This document shows positions 1-9,546 of a DNA stretch of 64,000 nt, piece by piece (positions within the stretch are counted from its first letter, which is position 1; the number at the start of each line of letters is the position of its first letter). The translations under genes were made by a program, and so were the position numbers. Source of the DNA: Caulobacter henricii (GTDB lineage Bacteria > Pseudomonadota > Alphaproteobacteria > Caulobacterales > Caulobacteraceae); assembly GCF_001414055.1 (NCBI RefSeq), contig NZ_CP013002.1:2480001-2544000 (forward strand), given 5' to 3'. The notes below the pieces were generated by a model. That model made no database searches, was not told the origin of the DNA, and worked only from the letters and a program-made list of their open reading frames with translations.

Positions 1-329
1 TGGCCGCGACGCGCGCCGAGGCTTTGCAGGATACGCAGCTCGGCGGGTGACAGGCCCGCCTCGCGCGCAAGGTCGGTCGTTGAAGGCGCGCAGACCCGCG
101 GCGGAACAGCGGCGGCCGCCGTTGCAGCGACGTTCTGACCGGCGGATTCCGCTGACCTGGCCTCTTCGCCTTGCCCGCCCTTGGCGTCAGGCTTCACAAC
201 GCCCTCGGCGAAGGCCTTGGCACCCCCCAGCATGTCCGGGAGCGACTGGGCCCCGGCCAGGGCATTAACGGCCAAAACACCACCGACGGCGACGCCGACC
301 AGCGGAAGGATGCGAGGAATGTTCTTCAT
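1..329 (-). CDS. MotE-like flagellar-cluster protein (3' end cut by window)
   Basis: N-terminal part of an exported or membrane-anchored protein. It starts MKNIPRILPLVGVAVGG with a hydrophobic segment, then an Ala/Gly-rich linker and a 'AREAGLSPAELRILQSL' stretch typical of the MotE-like proteins of alphaproteobacterial flagellar operons, which in rhizobia help MotB fold. The ATG (329-327) overlaps the stop of the upstream gene as ATGA, so translation is probably coupled and the gene is the last visible member of the fliL-fliM operon. The C-terminal half, usually a coiled coil plus an MgtE-N-like domain, lies outside the window, so the assignment rests on context and the short motif. Confidence 0.65.
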   Translation of the reverse strand, partial: MKNIPRILPLVGVAVGGVLAVNALAGAQSLPDMLGGAKAFAEGVVKPDAKGGQGEEARSAESAGQNVAATAAAAVPPRVCAPSTTDLAREAGLSPAELRILQSLGARRG

Positions 330-883
330 CACCGGGCTCTGAAACTGGGTCCGGGACGCGGCGGATCGACCGGGCCCTCGAAGAGGTCATCATCTACCCG
401 CGCTCGTGAACGCGGGGTTTCCTTGGGAAAATTTGGCCGCACAGCCGTCGGGCGGGTGGAAGCCTCACTGGGTCGGCCGACCTTGGCTTCGCGATCCAGC
501 AGGCGCTCGAAGTCTTCGGCCTTGAGGCGGCGGTCCGCCGTGGATTCGGGTCGATCGGTCCGGGCAGGTGCCGGCGCAGCGGCCGGAGGCGCCGGCGTTA
601 CGAGCGGCCGGTTGAGGCGCTCGTCGAGCTTGGCGGCCAGGGCCGTGGCGCGTTCGATGCGATCAGCCAGAGCGTCCGAGGCTTCATCGGTGGCAGCCCG
701 CAAGTCGGCCAGGCCCTGCTCGGCGCGGGCGGCCGCCAAATCCAGATCAGCGACGGCCTTGGCGAAGCCTGCATGACTGTCACGCAGGGCCTTGAGACGA
801 CGCTCCAGTCGCCAGCCAAAGCCGAGCGCCACGATCAGAAGGATCGCAAGCAGAGAATTCATGGCAACGGCGACGAGGCTCAT
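329..883 (-). CDS. DUF6468-type membrane protein, PflI-like (flagellar positioning candidate)
   Basis: 184 aa. An N-terminal transmembrane segment (about residues 5-25, NSLLAILLIVALGFGW) is followed by an Ala/Glu/Arg-rich predicted coiled coil (about 30-95) and a Pro/Ala-rich tail with RPLVTPAPPAAAPAPA. This bitopic layout, directly downstream of fliM, matches the Caulobacter protein family annotated DUF6468. From memory, the flagellar positioning protein PflI sits in this position in C. crescentus, but I cannot verify the identity. Its start overlaps the fliM stop by ATGA and its stop overlaps the next start the same way, so all three are likely co-translated. Confidence 0.7.
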   Translation of the reverse strand: MSLVAVAMNSLLAILLIVALGFGWRLERRLKALRDSHAGFAKAVADLDLAAARAEQGLADLRAATDEASDALADRIERATALAAKLDERLNRPLVTPAPPAAAPAPARTDRPESTADRRLKAEDFERLLDREAKVGRPSEASTRPTAVRPNFPKETPRSRARVDDDLFEGPVDPPRPGPSFRAR

Positions 884-2019
884 TTCAGTTTCTGAACCGC
901 CTTCTTGGCCGCCGGCGTCAGCGGCGCTTCCGCGCGAATGGCAATGGAATGGTTGCGCCGCCCCATGCGGCCACGGGTGAGCGGAATTGACCCTGCGCGG
1001 AGTTCCACCAGGCTGTCAGGCGTGGCGTTCAGCATCATGGTGTCGCCGACCTGAAGGTTCAGCACCCGCGACAGCGGCAGCTGCTGCTCGTCCAGTACGG
1101 CGCGCACCTCCATCTGGGTCGTCCAGAGCTCGGTGGCTAAGTGGCCTTCCCAGATGTTGTCGCGACCGAACTTCTCGCCCATGAACTGCTGCAGCAGCAT
1201 CTTGCGGATGGGCTCCAGGGTCGCATAGGGCAGGAGCAGCTCGATACGGCCGCCGCGGTCTTCCATGTCGATACGCAGCTTGACCAGGATCGCGGCATTG
1301 GCCGGACGGGCGATGGCCGCGAAGCGCGGATTGGTCTCAAGCCGGTCCAGCGTGAACGAGACCGGATGCAGCGGCTCGAAGGCGGCCTTGAGGTCGTGCA
1401 GCACCACCTCGATCATGCGCTGGACCAGCACGCGCTCGATCGTGGTGTAGGGCCGGCCTTCAATGCGCATCGCCGCCGTGCCACGTCGCCCGCCGAGCAG
1501 CACGTCGACGATCGAATAGATCAGGTTGGAATCGACGGTCAGCAGACCGTAATTGTCCAGCTCTTCGGCCCGGAACACCGCCAGAATGGCCGGCAGGGGA
1601 ATCGAGTTCAGATAGTCGCCGAACCGGATCGAACTGATGTTGTCGAGGCTGACCTCGACATTGTCGCTGGTGAAGTTGCGCAGGCTCGTGGTCATCAACC
1701 GCACCAGGCGGTCGAAGACGATTTCGAGCATCGGCAGACGCTCGTAGCTGACCAGGGCGGAATTGATGATCGCCCGGATGCCGGTGCGGTCATCATTGCC
1801 GTCGCCTGACAGGTCGAAGCCCAGCAGGCTGTCGATTTCGTCCTGGTTCAGGATCCGCTCGGACCCCGCCATGTCGCCGCCGCCGTCGTCCCAGCCGCCG
1901 CCCATGCCGCCGCTGAAATCGCCGAACTCGCCCGCAGCACCGCTCCCCTCGCCCCCACCGGGCGGGTTCTGCGAGGCCCATTGGGCCATCGCGGCCTGAT
2001 CGTCGAGTTCGTCCGCCAT
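880..2019 (-). CDS. fliM: Flagellar motor switch protein FliM
   Basis: 379 aa. FliM is a C-ring protein of the flagellar rotor that binds phospho-CheY and sets the direction of rotation. The conserved EIDSLL motif for CheY binding is present (RILNQDEIDSLLGFD), but near residue 60 rather than at the extreme N-terminus, because a Gly/Asp-rich extension of about 50 residues precedes it. The middle CheC-like domain (GDYLNSIPLPAILAVFRAEELD region) and the C-terminal SpoA/FliN-like domain (LPLSRVLNLQVGDTMML) are intact. It follows fliL after 30 bp and is coupled to the next gene by an ATGA overlap. Confidence 0.97.
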   Translation of the reverse strand: MADELDDQAAMAQWASQNPPGGGEGSGAAGEFGDFSGGMGGGWDDGGGDMAGSERILNQDEIDSLLGFDLSGDGNDDRTGIRAIINSALVSYERLPMLEIVFDRLVRLMTTSLRNFTSDNVEVSLDNISSIRFGDYLNSIPLPAILAVFRAEELDNYGLLTVDSNLIYSIVDVLLGGRRGTAAMRIEGRPYTTIERVLVQRMIEVVLHDLKAAFEPLHPVSFTLDRLETNPRFAAIARPANAAILVKLRIDMEDRGGRIELLLPYATLEPIRKMLLQQFMGEKFGRDNIWEGHLATELWTTQMEVRAVLDEQQLPLSRVLNLQVGDTMMLNATPDSLVELRAGSIPLTRGRMGRRNHSIAIRAEAPLTPAAKKAVQKLK

Positions 2020-2049
2020 GTTGGTTCGCCCAACCAGCGCCCGCAGGCG

Positions 2050-2673
2050 CTAGTTGATCAGCATCTCCTCGATCAGGACTGCATTCACCTTCGAGGGCGC
2101 AGCGACCAGATTGACCCGGCGCAGCAGCTCGACGCGAAGTTGGTAGGTGCCCTGGCTGCCGTTCAGATCTTCCGGACGCAGTTCGCGCAGGAAGGTCTGG
2201 AACATGTCCTGCAGCCTTGGCAGATTCGGCGTCAGGACCTCAGCCGTTTCCTCGTCAGGCAGCTCGAAGGTCAGTTTCAGCTTCAGGAAGGTCGACTTGC
2301 CGTCCGCCGTCTGCATGTTCACGACGATATCGGGCAGGGTGTAGAAGACGATCCCGTCGGGCCCTTCCTTGATCACAGGCGTACCCGCAGCGCCTTCCGC
2401 GCCGGCCGCTGCACCCTTTTCGCCCTCCTTCTTCTTGTCGTCCTTCTTCTTTTCCTTCTTTTCCTTGCCGTGCTCTTCAGCGCCCTTTTCACCGTGAGCT
2501 TCGGGCTTGGGCTTCATCAGGAAGAAGGCCGCAGCCCCGCCGCCGCCCAGCACGAGCACGCCAGCAGCCGCCGCGATCAGCACGATCGGCGGCTTCTTCT
2601 TGGCCGGCGCTTCACCGTCAGCACCCTCTTCGCCTTCAGGGGCGGGTGCTTCCTTGGGGGGTTTTTTGGCCAC
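2050..2673 (-). CDS. fliL: Flagellar basal body-associated protein FliL
   Basis: 207 aa. FliL is a bitopic inner-membrane protein near the stator-rotor interface. A charged, Pro/Glu/Lys-rich cytoplasmic N-terminus precedes one transmembrane helix (PPIVLIAAAAGVLVLGGGGAAAFFLM, about 28-53), a Lys/Glu/Asp-rich linker, and the conserved periplasmic domain (FYTLPDIVVNMQTADGKSTFLKL start). The start is GTG at 2673, supported by AAGGA seven bases upstream. First gene of the leftward operon fliL-fliM-(PflI-like)-(MotE-like), divergent from flgF. Confidence 0.95.
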   Translation of the reverse strand: MAKKPPKEAPAPEGEEGADGEAPAKKKPPIVLIAAAAGVLVLGGGGAAAFFLMKPKPEAHGEKGAEEHGKEKKEKKKDDKKKEGEKGAAAGAEGAAGTPVIKEGPDGIVFYTLPDIVVNMQTADGKSTFLKLKLTFELPDEETAEVLTPNLPRLQDMFQTFLRELRPEDLNGSQGTYQLRVELLRRVNLVAAPSKVNAVLIEEMLIN

Positions 2674-2716
2674 GCGCGCGGTTCCTTGGAATCTACCCGC
2701 CTACTCATGCGCGAGC

Positions 2717-2724
2717 ATGGTTAA
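2717..2724 (-). promoter_or_regulatory. CtrA-type motif TTAACCAT upstream of fliL
   Basis: On the minus strand the octamer TTAACCAT lies 44 bases upstream of the fliL start. It matches the CtrA/SciP motif known from Caulobacter, where the fliLM promoter is a CtrA-controlled class II flagellar promoter. Two more GTTAAC half-sites occur in the same intergenic region (2793-2798, 2888-2893), but none forms a TTAA-N7-TTAA pair. Binding is inferred. Confidence 0.45.
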
Positions 2725-2764
2725 CGATGTGTTTTGGCGGCCAATTCGTCGCAGGCAGAATCCA

Positions 2765-2784
2765 CCCGGCAGACTCCGGCAGGC
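2765..2784. promoter_or_regulatory. Candidate FlbD/ftr enhancer
   Basis: The segment holds two direct CCGGCAG-like words (cccggcag, actccggcagg), resembling the CGGCA cores of Caulobacter ftr enhancer elements bound by FlbD. It sits about 70 bp upstream of the sigma-54 core promoter of flgF and also faces fliL, a usual arrangement for FlbD activation on one side and repression on the other. The match is by eye only. Confidence 0.3.
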
Positions 2785-2833
2785 ACCCCGCCGTTAACCC
2801 TACTACTGTTTGTTTTCACTATCTTTTTCAGGT

Positions 2834-2849
2834 TGGCACAAGGGTTGCA
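2834..2849 (+). promoter_or_regulatory. Sigma-54 (RpoN) promoter of the flgFGAH operon
   Basis: TGGCAC at 2834-2839, a 5-bp spacer AAGGG, then TTGCA at 2845-2849: a full match to the -24/-12 consensus TGGCAC-N5-TTGCW. The flgF start codon follows 50 bp downstream. Late basal-body genes of Caulobacter are known to be RpoN/FlbD dependent, so the role is well supported. Confidence 0.88.
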
Positions 2850-2898
2850 TCAAGGGTTGCGGCGCATTTGTCGCGTCAGCCGCTCGAGTTAACTCGCC

Positions 2899-3636
2899 AT
2901 GGAAAACGCGCTGTACATCGGCCTATCGCGCCAGATGACACTCCGCCGCGAGCTGGACATCGTCGCCAACAACATCGCCAATGCCAATACGACGGGGTTC
3001 AAGACCGAAGATCTGATGGTCCGTACCGAGCCGGCAAAGCCGGCCCGCACCCTGGGCAGCACCAATCCCATCAAGTTCGTCCTCGATGACGGTGTGGCGC
3101 GCGATTTCACCCAAGGCGCGATGACCAAGACCGGCGGCGACTTCGATGTGGCCATCGAGGGTCAGGGCTTCTTCAAGGTCCAGACCGCAGCGGGCGAGCG
3201 CTATACCCGTGACGGCCGCTTCACGACCAATGCCGAGGGCAAGCTGGTTACCCAGACCGGCCATCCCGTCCTGGACGAGGGAGGCGGCGAAATCATCGTC
3301 GATCCCAAGCAGGGCAGCGTCACCATCGGCAAGGACGGCAACATCAGCCAGGGCCGGACGAGCGTCGGAAAGATCGCGGTGGTCGTCGCCGACGATCTGT
3401 CCACCCTCAGCAAGGATGGCGACAACCTCTATCGCAACACCGCCAACGCCACCCTTCAGCCCGCCGCCAGCGCCGTCGTGCACCAGGGCATGCTGGAAGC
3501 ATCCAACGTCCAGTCTGTCGTCCAGATCACCAAGCTGATCGAGGTGCAACGCGCCTACGAGAGCATGGCCAAGATGATGGACAACACCGCCGAACTGACC
3601 CGATCCGCCGTCGAGCGGCTCGGCAAGGCCAATTAA
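2899..3636 (+). CDS. flgF: Flagellar basal-body rod protein FlgF
   Basis: 245 aa. FlgF is a proximal rod protein secreted by the flagellar type III apparatus. It has the N-terminal rod signature (LDIVANNIANANTTGFKTED), the central 'GGDFDVAIEGQGFFKV' segment and the C-terminal coiled region (LIEVQRAYESMAKMMDNTAELT) shared with FlgG. No obvious Shine-Dalgarno precedes the ATG, although the start aligns with the family N-terminus. First gene downstream of the sigma-54 promoter, 13 bp ahead of flgG. Confidence 0.97.
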   Translation: MENALYIGLSRQMTLRRELDIVANNIANANTTGFKTEDLMVRTEPAKPARTLGSTNPIKFVLDDGVARDFTQGAMTKTGGDFDVAIEGQGFFKVQTAAGERYTRDGRFTTNAEGKLVTQTGHPVLDEGGGEIIVDPKQGSVTIGKDGNISQGRTSVGKIAVVVADDLSTLSKDGDNLYRNTANATLQPAASAVVHQGMLEASNVQSVVQITKLIEVQRAYESMAKMMDNTAELTRSAVERLGKAN

Positions 3637-3649
3637 GGGAACCTAGATC

Positions 3650-4438
<789 letters not shown>

Positions 4439-4442
4439 ACCC

Positions 4443-5192
4443 ATGAAGCGCCTGCTGATCACCACCTGCTGCCTCTTGCTCGCCGGCCCCGCCCTCGCCG
4501 CCCAGACCGTATCGTTGCGGATGGACACCACCGATGCCGACGGTCGCGTCACCCTCGGCGACCTGTTCGAAGGTACCGGAGCGGTCTCGGAAACCCTGGT
4601 CGCCAACCGGGTCGGTGCCACGGCGGTGCTGGACGCGGGCCAGGTCCAGGCGGTCGCACGCCGGGCTGGCCTGGACTGGTCAAATGCCCAGGGCCTGCGG
4701 CGGATCATCGTCCGTCAGGGCGTCGAGAGCCCCGCGACCGCCCCCGGCGTGGTGAGAGCCCGGGCCAATGTGGAAGTTCTTGCCTATGCCCGCAGCCTGG
4801 CTGCCGGCGAAATTGTCCAGCCGCAGGACCTGATCTGGATCAAGGCTGCGGCTTCGCCGGCAGAAGCGCCTCAGGATGCCGACGCCCTGATCGGCATGAC
4901 CGCCAAGCGGGCCCTGCGGGAAGGCGCGGCAGCCTCGCTGCGCGACGTCGCCGCCGCCCAGGTTATCAAGACGGGCGACATCATCACCGTGACCTACGAG
5001 AACGGCGGCATTTCCCTTGCCCTGCAAGCCAAGGCCATGACGGCCGCCGCCGCCGGCGAGGTCGTTTCGGTTCAGAACACCCAATCCAAGAAGATCATCC
5101 AGGCGGTCGCGACCGGTCCTGGCTCCGCGCTGGTCGGTCCCCAGGCCCAGGCCATGCAGAACCGCCCATCCGTCCGTTACGCCGCTCGCTAG
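4443..5192 (+). CDS. flgA: P-ring assembly chaperone FlgA
   Basis: 249 aa. FlgA is a periplasmic chaperone for the FlgI P-ring. A signal peptide (MKRLLITTCCLLLAGPALAA) is followed by an N-terminal region and a C-terminal SAF domain (from about residue 110: VEVLARSLAAGEIVQPQDL with the 'G...A.RALREGA' pattern). It starts 4 bp after the flgG stop. The divergent FlgA family is recognised mainly through the SAF domain and position. Confidence 0.93.
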   Translation: MKRLLITTCCLLLAGPALAAQTVSLRMDTTDADGRVTLGDLFEGTGAVSETLVANRVGATAVLDAGQVQAVARRAGLDWSNAQGLRRIIVRQGVESPATAPGVVRARANVEVLAYARSLAAGEIVQPQDLIWIKAAASPAEAPQDADALIGMTAKRALREGAAASLRDVAAAQVIKTGDIITVTYENGGISLALQAKAMTAAAAGEVVSVQNTQSKKIIQAVATGPGSALVGPQAQAMQNRPSVRYAAR

Positions 5193-5203
5193 AGGTCCAG
5201 TCC

Positions 5204-5938
5204 ATGCGCCCTGCCCTGTTTGCCGTCGCCGCCCTCGCCCTGGCCCCGCTCGCCGCCTGTTCGACCGTCACCGAAGCGGTGAAGGGACCTGAGCTGGCTC
5301 CGGTCGGCTATCCCGCCCAGCTGGCCCCCATGACCCAGCAGTATGTCTCGTCACGGGATCCTGCTCCCCAGGCCGCCTCGTCCAATTCGCTGTGGCGGGT
5401 AGGTGCCCGCGCCTTCTTCAACGATCAGCGCGCCAGCAAGATCGGCGATATCCTGACCGTCCAGATCGATATCGACGACAGCGCCAGCACCAAGAACAAC
5501 TCGGCCAGCAATCGCGCCTCCACCACCAAGGCCGGGGTCAGCAACTTCCTGGGTCTGGAATCCAGCCTGGGCAAGATCCTGCCGGGCGGCTTTGACCCGG
5601 CCAATGCCATCGGCACCAATTCGACCTTCACCAATGCCGGCGGCGGCAGCGTCAGTCGCTCCGAGAAGATCAGCCTGACGATCGCTGCCGTGGTCAGCCA
5701 GGTCATGCCCAATGGCAACATGGTCATTCAGGGCACGCAGGAAGTCCGCACCAATGCCGAACTGCGTCAACTGACGGTGGCCGGCATCGTGCGCCCCGAG
5801 GACATCTCCTCGACCAACACCGTCAAGCACACCCAGATTGCCGAAGCCCGTATCAGCTACGGCGGCCGTGGCGACATTAGCCGGGTGCAGAAGACGCCGG
5901 GCGGCCAGGCCCTGGTCGAACGCTTGTCGCCCTTCTAG
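5204..5938 (+). CDS. flgH: Flagellar L-ring lipoprotein FlgH
   Basis: 244 aa. FlgH forms the outer-membrane L-ring. The lipoprotein signal ends in a lipobox-like LAPLAAC, giving Cys at residue 19. The family core is present: SLWRVGARAFFNDQRASKIGDILTV, the long Ser/Asn-rich loop and the C-terminal IVRPEDISSTNTVKH plus RISYGGRG. It is the last gene of the operon and is followed by a hairpin terminator. Confidence 0.97.
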   Translation: MRPALFAVAALALAPLAACSTVTEAVKGPELAPVGYPAQLAPMTQQYVSSRDPAPQAASSNSLWRVGARAFFNDQRASKIGDILTVQIDIDDSASTKNNSASNRASTTKAGVSNFLGLESSLGKILPGGFDPANAIGTNSTFTNAGGGSVSRSEKISLTIAAVVSQVMPNGNMVIQGTQEVRTNAELRQLTVAGIVRPEDISSTNTVKHTQIAEARISYGGRGDISRVQKTPGGQALVERLSPF

Positions 5939-5973
5939 GCCGCAGCCAGATCAAGCCCGACACATCCTTGAGG

Positions 5974-6014
5974 TCAGGCGCGGTGCCGAAAGGCTGCCGC
6001 GCCTGAACTTTTTC
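5974..6014 (+). terminator. Rho-independent terminator after flgH
   Basis: A perfect 10-bp stem (5974-5983 tcaggcgcgg with 5997-6006 ccgcgcctga) and a 13-base loop are followed by actttttc. It ends the flgFGAH transcript just before the convergent dxs gene. Confidence 0.85.
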
Positions 6015-6021
6015 AGCCTGA

Positions 6022-7941
6022 TCAGGCCCGGCGACCCGCCGCCGAGATATTGTCGATCCCGAGGGCGGACAGGGCTCCGTGCAGGATGCCTTCGGCGTCA
6101 AGGCCGGCCTGGGCGTACATCAGGTCCGGCTTGTCCTGGTCCTGGAAGACATCAGGCAGCACCAGGGTGCGGATCTTCAGGCCACGATCCAGCGCGCCGT
6201 GCTGGGCCAGGGCCTGCAGCACAAAGGCCCCGAAGCCACCCATGGCCCCCTCTTCCACGGTGATGATCGCCTCATGTTCGCGAGCCAGCCGCAGCAGCAG
6301 GTCGAGGTCCAGAGGCTTGGCGAACCGGGCATCACAGACGGTGGCCGACAGCCCGCGGGCGGCCAGCAGGTCGGCAGCCTTGAGGCTTTCGCCCAGACGG
6401 GTGCCGAAGGAAACGATCGCGACACTGGTGCCTTCACGAACAATCCGGCCCTTGCCGATCTCCAGAGGCTCAGCGCATCCGACCGGCATCTCAAGGCCCA
6501 GGCCCTCGCCGCGCGGATAGCGGAAGGCGCTGGGGCGGTCATCGATCTCGACAGCGGTGGCGACCATCCGGGCCAGTTCCACCTCGTCGGCGGCGGCCAT
6601 CAGAATCATGCCGGGCAAGGCCCCCATGAAGCCGATATCGAAGGTCCCGGCATGGGTCGGGCCGTCGGCGCCGACCAGGCCGGCCCGGTCCATGGCGAAA
6701 CGCACCGGCAGCCGCTGAATGGCCACGTCGTGCACGACCTGGTCGTAGCCGCGCTGCAGGAAGGTGGAATAGATCGCCGCGAAGGGCTTCATGCCGTCGG
6801 CGGCGAGGCCGGCGGCAAAGGTCACCGCATGCTGCTCGGCGATACCCACGTCGAAGGTGCGTTGCGGGAAGGCCTTTTCGAACAGGTCGAGGCCGGTGCC
6901 TGAGGGCATGGCGGCGGTGATGGCGACAATCTTGGGGTCGCGCTCGGCCTGGCGCACCAGTTCCTGGGCAAAGACCTTGGTGTAGCTGGGCGGTCCGGCG
7001 GCGGCCTTCTGCTGTTGACCGGTGACGACGTCGAACTTGACCACGGCGTGGAGCTTGTCGGCCGCGCCCTCGGCCGGCGCATAGCCCTTGCCCTTCTGGG
7101 TGACGACGTGGACCAACACCGGCTTGTCTTCGAACTCGCGGGCGTTCTTCAGTACACTGACCAGGGCATCCATGTCGTGGCCATCGATCGGGCCGACATA
7201 GTGGAAGCCCAGTTCCTCGAAGAACGTGCCGCCCGTGACCATGCCGCGGGCATATTCCTCGGCCTTGCGGGCCGCTTCGCGCATCGGCGTCGGCAGCTTC
7301 TCGACCACCGTCTTGCCCAGCTTACGCACCTTGCGATAGGCGCCGCCCGACACGAGATTGGCCAGATAGGCGCTCATCCCGCCGACCGGCGGGGCGATCG
7401 ACATGTCGTTGTCGTTGAGGATGACCGTCAACTGCTTGGTGGTGTCGACCGCCGCGTTCATCGCCTCATAGGCCATGCCGGCGCTCATCGAGCCGTCGCC
7501 GATCACGGCCACGACCTTTTTGGTCTCGCCCTTGGCGTCGCGCGCGGCGCAGAAGCCTAGGGCTGCCGAAATCGAGGTAGCCGCGTGGGCTGCACCGAAC
7601 GGGTCGTATTCGCTCTCGGCCCGCTTGGTGAAGCCCGACAGCCCACCGCCCTGGCGCAGGGTGCGGATGCGGTCGCGACGACCGGTAAGGATCTTGTGGG
7701 GATAGGCCTGGTGGCCGACATCCCAGATCACGATGTCCTTTGGCGTTTCGAACACGTGATGGAGGGCAACGGTCAGTTCGACCACGCCCAGGCCGGCACC
7801 CAGGTGCCCTCCGGTCACCGAGACCGCATCGATGGTCTCGGCGCGGACTTCGTTGGCCAGCTGTTTGAGTTCGGCCACGGAAAATCCGCGCGTATCGGCG
7901 GGCGAGGCGATCTTGTCGAGGAGAGGAGTCACGGTGGTCAT
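6022..7941 (-). CDS. dxs: 1-deoxy-D-xylulose-5-phosphate synthase
   Basis: 639 aa. This thiamine-diphosphate enzyme condenses pyruvate and glyceraldehyde-3-phosphate, the first step of the MEP isoprenoid route. Visible features are the TPP-binding [15 protein letters not shown] segment (about 150), the catalytic-site histidine near [11 protein letters not shown], the pyrimidine-domain [16 protein letters not shown] (about 370) and the transketolase C-domain. It lies 17 bp downstream of ispA and is convergent with flgH. Full length and unbroken. Confidence 0.98.
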   Translation of the reverse strand: MTTVTPLLDKIASPADTRGFSVAELKQLANEVRAETIDAVSVTGGHLGAGLGVVELTVALHHVFETPKDIVIWDVGHQAYPHKILTGRRDRIRTLRQGGGLSGFTKRAESEYDPFGAAHAATSISAALGFCAARDAKGETKKVVAVIGDGSMSAGMAYEAMNAAVDTTKQLTVILNDNDMSIAPPVGGMSAYLANLVSGGAYRKVRKLGKTVVEKLPTPMREAARKAEEYARGMVTGGTFFEELGFHYVGPIDGHDMDALVSVLKNAREFEDKPVLVHVVTQKGKGYAPAEGAADKLHAVVKFDVVTGQQQKAAAGPPSYTKVFAQELVRQAERDPKIVAITAAMPSGTGLDLFEKAFPQRTFDVGIAEQHAVTFAAGLAADGMKPFAAIYSTFLQRGYDQVVHDVAIQRLPVRFAMDRAGLVGADGPTHAGTFDIGFMGALPGMILMAAADEVELARMVATAVEIDDRPSAFRYPRGEGLGLEMPVGCAEPLEIGKGRIVREGTSVAIVSFGTRLGESLKAADLLAARGLSATVCDARFAKPLDLDLLLRLAREHEAIITVEEGAMGGFGAFVLQALAQHGALDRGLKIRTLVLPDVFQDQDKPDLMYAQAGLDAEGILHGALSALGIDNISAAGRRA

Positions 7942-7958
7942 GTCCGAAGAAAGCGCGC

Positions 7959-8843
7959 TCAGTTGCGCCGGTCCAGCACGAAATCAACGCTGTGACGCAG
8001 ATGATTGGCGCGCTCGCCGAAAATATCGAGGTGCGACCGGGTCTGGGCCGCCAGGAGGTTCACTCTTTCCTTGGCAGCATCCAGGCCCAGAAGGGTGACA
8101 TAGTTGGTCTTTCCCATGGCGGCATCCTTGCCGCCGGCCGCCTTGCCCAGAACGGCTTCGTCGCCTTCGGCGTCGAGAATGTCGTCGACGATCTGATAGG
8201 CCAGACCCAGGTCCTGGGCGAAGCCCATCAGGGCGGCGCGCTCGGAATCCTTGGCCCGGGCAATGATCAGCGGAATTTCAAAGGCGAAGGCGATTAATGC
8301 GCCGGTTTTCAGGCGCTGCATGCGGGCGACGGCCCCCAGGTCATCCCGAACGCCGAGAATATCGATCATCTGCCCGCCCACCATGCCCTTGGCGCCGGAG
8401 GCGATCGCCAGCTTTCGCACCAGCTCGGCGCGAATATGGCCGTCGTCATGGGTATCAGGATGGGCCATGATCTCGAAAGCCGAGGTCTGCAGGGCGTCGC
8501 CGACAAGAATCGCCGTGGCCTCGTCGTACTGCTTGTGGACGGTCGGACGCCCCCGTCGGACGTCGTCGTCATCCATGGCCGGCAGGTCGTCATGCACCAG
8601 GCTGTAGGCATGGATGCATTCCAGGGCGCAGGCCGCCCGCAGGACCGGCCGCTCGGGCAGGTCAAACATCTTGCCGGTTTCGAGGGCAAAGAAGGGCCGC
8701 AGGCGCTTGCCGGGCCCCAGGGCCGCATAGCGCATGGCCTCGGTCAGCCGGCTCTCGGGCCCATCGGCGCGCGGCAGCAGCTCGTCCAGCGCCACCGTAA
8801 CGATGTCGGCCGACTGAATGATGCGTCGTTCCAGATCGATCAA
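7959..8843 (-). CDS. ispA: Farnesyl/geranyl diphosphate synthase (IspA type)
   Basis: 294 aa from a TTG start at 8843. This start overlaps the stop of the upstream csaA gene (TTGA) and has GGAGGG about 11 bases before it. An upstream in-frame ATG at 8924 would add 27 residues ([17 protein letters not shown]...) lying wholly inside csaA and foreign to the family. The first Asp-rich motif is [10 protein letters not shown] (about 86-95), the second DDILD. A short-chain trans-prenyl synthase feeding products from the MEP pathway into longer isoprenoids; dxs follows directly. Confidence 0.94.
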   Translation of the reverse strand: MIDLERRIIQSADIVTVALDELLPRADGPESRLTEAMRYAALGPGKRLRPFFALETGKMFDLPERPVLRAACALECIHAYSLVHDDLPAMDDDDVRRGRPTVHKQYDEATAILVGDALQTSAFEIMAHPDTHDDGHIRAELVRKLAIASGAKGMVGGQMIDILGVRDDLGAVARMQRLKTGALIAFAFEIPLIIARAKDSERAALMGFAQDLGLAYQIVDDILDAEGDEAVLGKAAGGKDAAMGKTNYVTLLGLDAAKERVNLLAAQTRSHLDIFGERANHLRHSVDFVLDRRN

Positions 8844-9184
8844 AACAGCTTCCCTCCATCCGGCGCCGCGCGGTCCACGCTCAGAAGCACCACATCGCCC
8901 GCCGCGTCCGGAAAGCCCAGACAAAGCACTTCGGACATCAACGGACCGATCTGGCGTGGCGGAAAATTGACCACCGCCGCCACACGGCGTCCGACCAGTT
9001 CGCCGAGGGCATAATGCTTGGTCACCTGGGCTGACGAGCGCTTGACACCGATCAGCGGGCCAAAATCGATCGTCAGCCGGTAGGCCGGCTTGCGCGCCTC
9101 CGGAAACGGCTCGGCCTTGGTTACCGTCCCGATGCGGATGTCGACCTTTTCGAAGTCGTCATAGGTGATCGGGGTGGACGCCAT
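8840..9184 (-). CDS. csaA: CsaA-like tRNA-binding protein
   Basis: 114 aa, a single EMAP/OB-fold tRNA-binding domain. The sequence [26 protein letters not shown] and [14 protein letters not shown] matches the stand-alone CsaA family, described as secretion-related chaperones or tRNA-binding proteins similar to the MetRS C-terminus. Start ATG overlaps the xseB stop (ATGA). Its stop overlaps the TTG start of ispA, so three genes are tightly coupled. Confidence 0.9.
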   Translation of the reverse strand: MASTPITYDDFEKVDIRIGTVTKAEPFPEARKPAYRLTIDFGPLIGVKRSSAQVTKHYALGELVGRRVAAVVNFPPRQIGPLMSEVLCLGFPDAAGDVVLLSVDRAAPDGGKLF

Positions 9185-9441
9185 CAGGCAAAGTCCGCCG
9201 GCTCTGCGCTCACGGCACCGCCCTGACCCAGAACGATTTTTTCGACCTTCAGGCGCGCGGCCTCAAGCTTCTTTTCGCAGTGCGCCTTCAGGGCCGCGCC
9301 ACGCTCGTAGAGGTCGATCGACTGTTCCAGCGGAGCCTGGCCAGATTCCAGCTTGGAAACGATGCCTTCCAGCTCGGCCAGGGCCTGCTCGAAGCTCAGT
9401 CCGCCGAGATCTCCGTCCGTGGCTTTGGTGGCGTCGTTCAT
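9184..9441 (-). CDS. xseB: Exodeoxyribonuclease VII small subunit
   Basis: 85 aa. XseB binds XseA to form exonuclease VII, which degrades single-stranded DNA. The signature [34 protein letters not shown] covers most of the protein, and the helical C-terminus ([15 protein letters not shown]) is present. The ATG at 9441 is chosen over an in-frame GTG at 9462 because GGAG lies five bases before it. First gene of xseB-csaA-ispA-dxs, a common alphaproteobacterial order. Confidence 0.95.
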   Translation of the reverse strand: MNDATKATDGDLGGLSFEQALAELEGIVSKLESGQAPLEQSIDLYERGAALKAHCEKKLEAARLKVEKIVLGQGGAVSAEPADFA

Positions 9442-9546
9442 TTCAACTCCGGGGAGAACCACCGCACCCTAGTGGGGCGGGAAGATGCGGGCAACGACCT
9501 AGAATGAGCTCAGGCTTATGGGAAGCGGCAATGCGACCTGACAGAC

